A stretch of 9,633 nucleotides of DNA from CAYSIX01 sp964431205 (GTDB lineage: Bacteria; Planctomycetota; Phycisphaerae; Phycisphaerales; Phycisphaeraceae), in the NCBI GenBank assembly GCA_964431205.1, contig CAYSIX010000168.1, positions 1-9,633 of the forward strand, in the 5' to 3' direction. The translations under genes and the position numbers were made by a program. The notes under the pieces are model-generated. The model saw only the letters and a list, made by a program, of their open reading frames with translations, searched no databases and was not told where the DNA came from. The stretch's first letter is position 1, and each line of letters opens with the position of its first letter. Shown here in pieces: positions 5,949 through 9,633 of the stretch.

Positions 5949-5980
5949 GCGACGCCCGGGCGGTCTGGCTCAGGCGTCGT
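5949..5980. terminator. Shared hairpin between convergent HDOD-GGDEF and arfB genes
   Basis: An 8-bp stem with one G-U pair, GCGACGCC (5949-5956) with GGCGTCGT (5973-5980), and a 16-nt loop that contains the arfB stop codon. It begins 16 nt after the HDOD-GGDEF stop. No U run follows on either strand. The location between two convergent stops fits a bidirectional 3'-end structure, though GC-rich chance pairing is possible. Confidence 0.35.
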
Positions 5981-6431
5981 GGCCCGGGTCGCGGTCGCGT
6001 TGGCGGGCGGCCTTGCGCTGGCCTCGCTGTTTCTTCTGTTCGATGCGTCGCCGCACGGCCCCGGCCGACGGACGCGTGGCCCGACGCCGCTTGGGCCGAT
6101 CCAGCGCCGCCACGACCAGCCCCCGAAGCTTGACCACGCACGCCTTGCGGTTGGCGACCTGGCTGCGGCTGTCGCTGGCCGAGATGACCAGCCGGTCCGG
6201 GTCGCGCGCCAGCCACGAGCCGGCCAGCCGTCGCAGCCGCCGCACCGCCCAGCCCGGCAAGACCTCGGCCAGGTCGTCCAGGTGGACGGTCAACGTCGCA
6301 CGCGTGCTGACCTTGTTGACGTTCTGCCCGCCCGGCCCGCCGCCGCGTGAAAACGTGTAACGCAACGCCGACGCCGGCAGCTCACGCCCCGGCGCGATCT
6401 CGACGGCCTCGCTCGTGCCTTGCGAACCCAT
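5970..6431 (-). CDS. arfB: ArfB/YaeJ-type peptidyl-tRNA hydrolase (ribosome rescue)
   Basis: A single-domain release-factor homologue of 153 aa that frees stalled ribosomes by hydrolysing peptidyl-tRNA without a stop codon. The catalytic GGQ motif lies in RGGGPGGQNVNKVSTRATL (GGQ at 34-36 from the ATG). It continues into the family's SDSRSQVANRKACVVKL helix and ends in a tail rich in Lys, Arg and Gln (~112-150), as in ArfB, where the tail enters the empty mRNA channel. There is no stop-codon-reading domain, which separates it from RF1/RF2. E. coli ArfB is 140 aa. I use the ATG at 6431; an in-frame GTG at 6440 would add three residues, and GAGGA just before the ATG is close for a ribosome site. 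It starts 33 nt after the LD-carboxypeptidase stop, so it is probably co-transcribed with it. Confidence 0.88.
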   Translation of the reverse strand: MGSQGTSEAVEIAPGRELPASALRYTFSRGGGPGGQNVNKVSTRATLTVHLDDLAEVLPGWAVRRLRRLAGSWLARDPDRLVISASDSRSQVANRKACVVKLRGLVVAALDRPKRRRATRPSAGAVRRRIEQKKQRGQRKAARQRDRDPGHDA

Positions 6432-6464
6432 CTTCCTCACGATCGGCCGCGCGGCGACGTGTGC

Positions 6465-7385
6465 TCACGCCGCGACCGCCGGTTCCAGGAATCGCAGCGT
6501 GCCCGCGTCGGCGTCCAACTCCACCGGCGCGCCCAGCGGCAGCTCGAAGTTGTCGGCCACGTGCCCCGCCGGCACGCCGCGGACCGCTGGAATCCCCGGC
6601 CGCGCCAACGCCTCGTCCAGCACCTGCTCCACCGTCACGCCGTCCTCGCCCACTTCCGACTCCGTGAACGCGCCGCAGACCACCGCGGCGACGCGCTCGA
6701 ACCAGCCGGCCAGACGCAGCGTGTTCAGCATCCGATCCACACGGTAGGGCTGCTCGTTGACGTCTTCCATGAACAGCACCGCGCCGTCGATCGGCGGGGC
6801 GTAGGGCGTGCCGACCAGCGCCGCGAGCAGCGCGAGGTTTCCGCCGATCAGCGGCCCACGCGCCCGGCCACCGCGGATCGCCCGCAGCCCGGTGAGCGCG
6901 TCCGGTGTCGCGCCTTCGAGCGCGGCGATCCACCGCTCGTAACACCCGATCGGCAGCTTGTGCAGCTCCATCGTGTTGCACGCGTGAATCGAGCGCACGC
7001 CGGCGAGACCCCAAACCGAGTGCAGGGCGGTGATGTCGCTGTAGCCGACGATCGGCTTGGGGTGCTGACGCAGCGAAGCGGTGTCGAGGCGGTCGAGCAG
7101 GCGGGTGGCGCCGTCACCGCCGCGCGCGGCAATGATCGCGTGGACCGACGGGTCGCTCAGCGCCGCGTGCAGCTCCTCGATCCGCCGCTCGTCCGTGCCG
7201 GCCAGGTAGCCCCTGGTCGCGTAGACGTCGTCGCGCATCCGCACGTCGTATCGCTTGCGCAGCAGCGCGACGCTGGTGCGGAACGGCTCGTGCTTGAACG
7301 GGCTGGACGGCGCGACGATCGCGACGGTGGCGCCCGGCTGCAGCGCCGGGGGTGCGATGAAGGTGCGGGGTCCGGGGCCGGCCAT
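6465..7385 (-). CDS. LD-carboxypeptidase, S66 serine peptidase family (LdcA/MccF-like)
   Basis: S66-family peptidase of 306 aa. Members remove the terminal D-Ala from muropeptide tetrapeptides during cell-wall recycling (LdcA) or cleave microcin C-like compounds (MccF). The catalytic Ser-Glu-His set is visible: Ser116 in VGYSDIT, Glu207 in LFMEDVNEQPYRVDRML, and His275 in GVPAGHVADN. GPLIGGNLALL (177-187) is the usual turn before the C-terminal domain. Two signatures deviate. The common RGGYG reads RGGDG (88-92), and the usual HGP segment reads HACNTMELH (134-142), so substrate preference may differ. There is no signal peptide; it is probably cytoplasmic, as in LdcA. It is the first gene of a likely two-gene unit with arfB, and its -10 box nearly touches the ATG. 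I leave the symbol blank because LdcA and MccF cannot be told apart here. Confidence 0.88.
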   Translation of the reverse strand: MAGPGPRTFIAPPALQPGATVAIVAPSSPFKHEPFRTSVALLRKRYDVRMRDDVYATRGYLAGTDERRIEELHAALSDPSVHAIIAARGGDGATRLLDRLDTASLRQHPKPIVGYSDITALHSVWGLAGVRSIHACNTMELHKLPIGCYERWIAALEGATPDALTGLRAIRGGRARGPLIGGNLALLAALVGTPYAPPIDGAVLFMEDVNEQPYRVDRMLNTLRLAGWFERVAAVVCGAFTESEVGEDGVTVEQVLDEALARPGIPAVRGVPAGHVADNFELPLGAPVELDADAGTLRFLEPAVAA

Positions 7386-7393
7386 GGGCGGGC

Positions 7394-7399
7394 ACTATA
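7394..7399 (-). promoter_or_regulatory. -10 box implying a leaderless carboxypeptidase mRNA
   Basis: On the minus strand TATAGT ends 8 nt before the ATG at 7385. A -10 hexamer normally lies about 6-7 nt before the start site, so transcription would begin at or within 1-2 nt of the ATG. No Shine-Dalgarno is present in GCCCGCCC. No good -35 lies 16-18 bp upstream; TTGCCG occurs at 23 bp. Confidence 0.4.
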
Positions 7400-7691
7400 C
7401 CGCAGCGAAAGCCCGTGTTATTCGGCAAGATGGTTGAGAACGGGAATGTTGAGGAAGGGACGGGAAAGCGCGCCAGAATGGCCACGCGGAAAGGCCGTCA
7501 ATTCAAGAGGTTACGCTCGTCATGGCCGACGGCCAAACACGAATCGCAGTCTCAGATAGGTGCTGACGGGATCGGGAGGGTAAACCGTTTGACTTGCGCC
7601 GAAATGGCCACGAGGGGTTCACGCGTTCGAAAACGCGCAAGTCTTGTTCGAAAGAGGTACTTACGTCACAAATTGAACCTTGCGGGACGCC

Positions 7692-7737
7692 GCGATTTTT
7701 GCGGACATCGGACGCGCGTCCATAGCGGTATTTGCGG
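7692..7737. repeat. Palindrome flanked by 13-bp direct repeats
   Basis: GCGATTTTTGCGG (7692-7704) and GCGGTATTTGCGG (7725-7737) match at 11 of 13 positions with a 33-bp period. Between them is the perfect 12-bp palindrome GGACGCGCGTCC (7710-7721). The arrangement resembles a protein-binding site, such as an operator, a recombinase arm-and-core site or a small iteron group. No function can be assigned from sequence alone. Confidence 0.35.
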
Positions 7738-7841
7738 GCTATATGGCAGCGTGTGGCCATTTAGGTTGTTCGCTTCGTGTTCTCTGGAGCCCATCGAGGC
7801 GGGATCGACGGCCCTTCGACCGCGTTGTGAAGCTCGGCCAA

Positions 7842-7859
7842 CCGCCCGCCGGCGGACGG
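7842..7859 (-). terminator. GC hairpin after the tape-measure gene, no U tract
   Basis: Stem CCGCCCG (7842-7848) with CGGACGG (7853-7859): 7 bp including one G-T pair as DNA (G-U on the minus transcript), with the 4-nt loop CCGG. On the minus strand it begins 9 nt after the tape-measure stop. No U run follows. Its position matches the other minus-strand 3' hairpins in this window. Confidence 0.4.
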
Positions 7860-7868
7860 CCAAAGGGA

Positions 7869-9308
7869 CTACTGCCCTCGTGTCCTGCCCTCCGGGCCGC
7901 TGAGGTCGTCAACGGCCGGATCGCCGCGGACGAACCAGCCTTCGTTGAAGTTGACGCTGAGGTTGATCGTCACTCCCCCGCCGCCAGTGTCGAAACCGAC
8001 CTGGTCCAGTTCACCGATCAGACGCCTCGCGTCGTGGCGTAGCGACGTCGGGTCCCGGCCCAGGCCCGGGTGCCCGCCCAACGGTGTGCCGCCGGAGCTG
8101 TGCTCCAGGACGGACTGGATGAAGCCGAGGACTCTGCTGCCAGCCCCACGCTCCGTCAGGCTTGTGCCCACCTCGCTGCTGGACTCACCGAGCTCCCTGA
8201 GGACACTGTTTTCCTCGGCGACCTGCTCACGCAGTTCCCGCTGGCGTGCCCGCTCGGACACACGGACGAACTCGCTCTCTCGCTGGCGTTCGATGTCCGC
8301 GATCACGTCGGCGTCGCTGAGCAGGGCGCGGCCCTGTTCGATGTCCGCACGCAACAGCGGGTTCACGATGCGCAGGTTCTGCGTGCCGCCGATCAGGTTC
8401 TCGAACTGCGCCTGGCTGATCCTGCCCGACTGGCGGGCGGCGTCGAGCGCGAACAGACGCTCGGGCAGGTTCTGCTCCTGCGTGACGCCGGCGGAGCGCA
8501 GGCCCGGGCTCAGCCGCCCGCTCTCATCGGTCTGCGTCAGCGCGCCGACCAGCGTCGGCAGCGTGCGGCCGGCGCGATTCAGGTCCAGCTCGCTCGAAGC
8601 GGCCAGAACCAGGGCCAGGAAGTCCTCCCCGCCGGTCTCGCCGGCGCGCTGGAGCAGGTCTTCCGCGGCGCTGGCGTCGAGGCCGGCGTTGAGCAGGCTT
8701 GACGCGATGTCCACCGCGCGCCGCTGGTCCACGCCCAGCGTGGACTCGGCCTGCCGCACCAGGTTGAACGTCGCGCGGCCGCCCTGTCCGGTCGATCGCT
8801 GGAGCAGGGCGAAGTTCTGGATCGACTCTCGTAGCTGCTCGGGCGTCAGGTCCGGTTGCACATCGGTCTGGGCGGCGATGGTCTCGATCAGGGCGTTGCG
8901 CCCCGCCACGTCGAAACCCGACCTCAGCGACACGTCGTTGATAACCTTCAATGCCTCATCGGCGACCTCGCCGCCGACGTTGGTCGCCAGGCCCTGGATG
9001 TTCTGACCGACGCCCTGGGCCGCCTCCACGGCCGCGTTTGCAGCGGCGGCCACGTCGCGGAGCCCCGCCGTCACCGTGCCCAGCACGGCCGCGAAGCTGG
9101 CCCAGGACGCGACCGTCCGGCCCAGCTCGTCGCTCATGCCGCCGAGCTTATTCGTGCTCTCGCCAAGCGCCTCGTTCGTGCCGCGGGTCTCGTCCCCCGC
9201 TCGGCGGGTTTGCTCGCCGAGCTCCTTCGTGGAGTCGGCGGCGTCGCGCAGCTTCGGCGACAGTTCGTCGTCAGCCGTGAGCCGGGTTTGAATCTCGTTC
9301 TCAGCCAT
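7869..9308 (-). CDS. Phage tail tape-measure-like protein
   Basis: 479 aa. The N terminus has the style of tail tape-measure proteins: LTADDELSPKLRDAADSTKEL (10-30) starts a long Glu/Thr/Gly-rich heptad-like helix to ~65. A hydrophobic stretch follows (~66-100: ASWASFAAVLGTVTAGL, then Ala-rich). Next come helical repeats with LDASAAEDLLQRAGETGGEDF (210-230), a charged helix (~338-368), and a Gly-rich C terminus with VTINLSVNFNEGWFV (446-460), recalling the GVTINxNFNG endings of such proteins. I found no cysteines. Such proteins set tail length and are usually 700 aa or more, so this would fit a short tail, a tail-like particle or a truncated copy. The ATG at 9308 has AGG a few bases upstream. 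None of the distal-tail or baseplate genes that normally follow is present downstream. The family call is by general resemblance. Confidence 0.6.
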   Translation of the reverse strand: MAENEIQTRLTADDELSPKLRDAADSTKELGEQTRRAGDETRGTNEALGESTNKLGGMSDELGRTVASWASFAAVLGTVTAGLRDVAAAANAAVEAAQGVGQNIQGLATNVGGEVADEALKVINDVSLRSGFDVAGRNALIETIAAQTDVQPDLTPEQLRESIQNFALLQRSTGQGGRATFNLVRQAESTLGVDQRRAVDIASSLLNAGLDASAAEDLLQRAGETGGEDFLALVLAASSELDLNRAGRTLPTLVGALTQTDESGRLSPGLRSAGVTQEQNLPERLFALDAARQSGRISQAQFENLIGGTQNLRIVNPLLRADIEQGRALLSDADVIADIERQRESEFVRVSERARQRELREQVAEENSVLRELGESSSEVGTSLTERGAGSRVLGFIQSVLEHSSGGTPLGGHPGLGRDPTSLRHDARRLIGELDQVGFDTGGGGVTINLSVNFNEGWFVRGDPAVDDLSGPEGRTRGQ

Positions 9309-9370
9309 CGTCCTGCTCTTGCCGTCCCGCCGCCTGCGGGTTATGCTGCACGCTCACTCAACTCCGGCCC

Positions 9371-9410
9371 CGGAAGCCCCCGGAAGCCCCCGGAAGCGCT
9401 CGGCAGCCCC
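9371..9410. repeat. 10-bp tandem repeat, four copies
   Basis: The unit CGGAAGCCCC occurs at 9371-9380 and 9381-9390, then as CGGAAGCGCT (9391-9400) and CGGCAGCCCC (9401-9410). A partial copy may precede it (CCGGCCC at 9364-9370). It lies in the 144-bp gap between the tape-measure start and the preceding minus-strand stop. No ORF clearly crosses it. It may be a simple repeat expansion or a site spaced by nearly one helical turn. Confidence 0.75.
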
Positions 9411-9430
9411 CGTGGTTGCCGGGCGTTTTT
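9399..9430 (+). terminator. Hairpin plus T5 tract on the + strand
   Basis: Stem CTCGGCA (9399-9405) with TGCCGGG (9417-9423), including one T-G pair, and an 11-nt loop; TTTTT follows at 9426-9430. It is oriented for + strand transcription, but no + strand gene lies upstream, so it would end only antisense transcripts of the tape-measure gene. It could be coincidental. Confidence 0.25.
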
Positions 9431-9452
9431 CACGAGCGACCCGCGAGGCCGT

Positions 9453-9632
9453 CTATCGCTTGGTCACCTGCTCGGGCCTGATCGCCCGGCCGGTGACGAA
9501 GTCTTTGATGTCCGATCCCTTCAGCCCCCGACGCTCGGCGTCGTCTCGCCGCAGCGTCTGGCCGACGTGCAGGCCCGCGGCGTTGCGCGTCACCTGCACG
9601 AGCTTCGATGGCTCGGTCTGCTGGGTTGGTTC
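9453..9632 (-). CDS. C-terminal end of an unrecognised protein (5' end outside window)
   Basis: Only the last 59 residues are visible, from the window edge to a TAG at 9453-9455. The segment is hydrophilic and basic, with VQVTRNAAGLHVGQTLRRDD (about 12-31), then RRGLKGSDIKDF and a VTKR end. I recognise no family. Third positions are mostly G or C, as in the neighbouring genes. It lies upstream of the tape-measure-like gene in the same direction, where phages usually carry tail-tube or tail-assembly chaperone genes, so a phage structural protein is possible but not shown. Confidence 0.55.
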   Translation of the reverse strand, partial: EPTQQTEPSKLVQVTRNAAGLHVGQTLRRDDAERRGLKGSDIKDFVTGRAIRPEQVTKR

Positions 9633-9633
9633 T

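Larger units (their letters stand above)
7386..7868. other. Gene-poor, lower-GC interval between ldcA-like gene and phage gene
   Basis: About 480 bp, visibly less GC-rich than its flanks up to ~7790, with no convincing gene. ORFs on both strands (e.g. 7415-7903 + and 7503-7760 -) have Arg/Ser-rich, domain-free products. It contains three copies of AATGGCCAC: 7477-7485, 7603-7611, and inverted at 7753-7761, the last two sharing the longer AAATGGCCAC. There is a hairpin CGCGTT-CGAA-AACGCG at 7622-7637, plus the repeat/palindrome cluster at 7692-7737. It probably marks a junction between chromosomal and phage-derived DNA. I saw no tRNA gene or clear attachment-site pair. Confidence 0.4.

Noticed and set aside
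6420..7559. 379-aa + strand ORF over the carboxypeptidase
   Set aside because: It is a shadow frame rich in Arg; the minus frame has the complete S66 catalytic set.
7620..7660. GTTCGAA sequences suggesting tRNA T-arms
   Set aside because: The flanking bases do not form a 5-bp T stem, and no acceptor, D or anticodon arms could be built around them.
7415..7903. 162-aa + strand ORF in the lower-GC interval
   Set aside because: Its composition is random-looking, it has no motif, and it overlaps the end of the tape-measure gene antisense.
1..9633. CRISPR array
   Set aside because: No regularly spaced repeats of 24-40 bp with unique spacers are present; the only tandem repeat has a 10-bp unit.

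Overview
The window is GC-rich DNA, roughly 70% G+C by eye. It looks like a Planctomycetota-type bacterium (perhaps Phycisphaerae-like), probably from a metagenome or draft assembly. That placement is an inference from gene style: high GC, a lactate-dehydrogenase-like malate dehydrogenase, a HDOD-GGDEF protein, and a large secreted protein with no obvious family. A run of 10 N at 3924-3933 marks a scaffold join. The rpiB sequence on either side of it overlaps in register but is only about two-thirds identical, so the left part (1-3923) and right part (3934-9633) may not come from one genome.

Left part. The window opens inside mdh (malate dehydrogenase, + strand). A 32-residue minus-strand ORF (869-967) follows. 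It has a strong ribosome-binding site, a near-consensus sigma-54 promoter and a hairpin just after its stop. Its upstream region contains an 11-bp direct repeat spaced 21 bp and is shared with the divergent + strand gene at 1146-3131. That gene encodes a secreted protein of about 661 aa, with an apparent AMMECR1-like N-terminal half and an all-helical, toroid-like C-terminal half. About 475 bp without a convincing gene follow, containing hairpins and a T6 tract. The split rpiB (ribose-5-phosphate isomerase B, - strand) comes next.

Middle. rpiB has a candidate promoter with a perfect 7-bp inverted repeat in its spacer. Divergent from it, on the + strand, is a 500-aa HDOD-GGDEF protein, probably a diguanylate cyclase without the usual inhibitory site. 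Convergent with that gene is a two-gene minus-strand unit: an S66 LD-carboxypeptidase (apparently leaderless mRNA), then an ArfB-type ribosome-rescue hydrolase.

Right part. A less GC-rich 480-bp region (7386-7868) carries several short repeats and a palindrome but no credible gene. It separates the carboxypeptidase from a 479-aa phage tail tape-measure-like protein (- strand). Upstream of that are a 10-bp tandem repeat and the C-terminal end of an unrecognised protein that runs off the window. This may be the edge of a prophage, a phage remnant or a tail-like particle locus.

Mdh, RpiB, LdcA and ArfB are housekeeping functions with no obvious common pathway. The parts with possible novelty are the secreted AMMECR1-like fusion, the sigma-54/small-ORF module, the two unexplained intergenic regions and the phage boundary.
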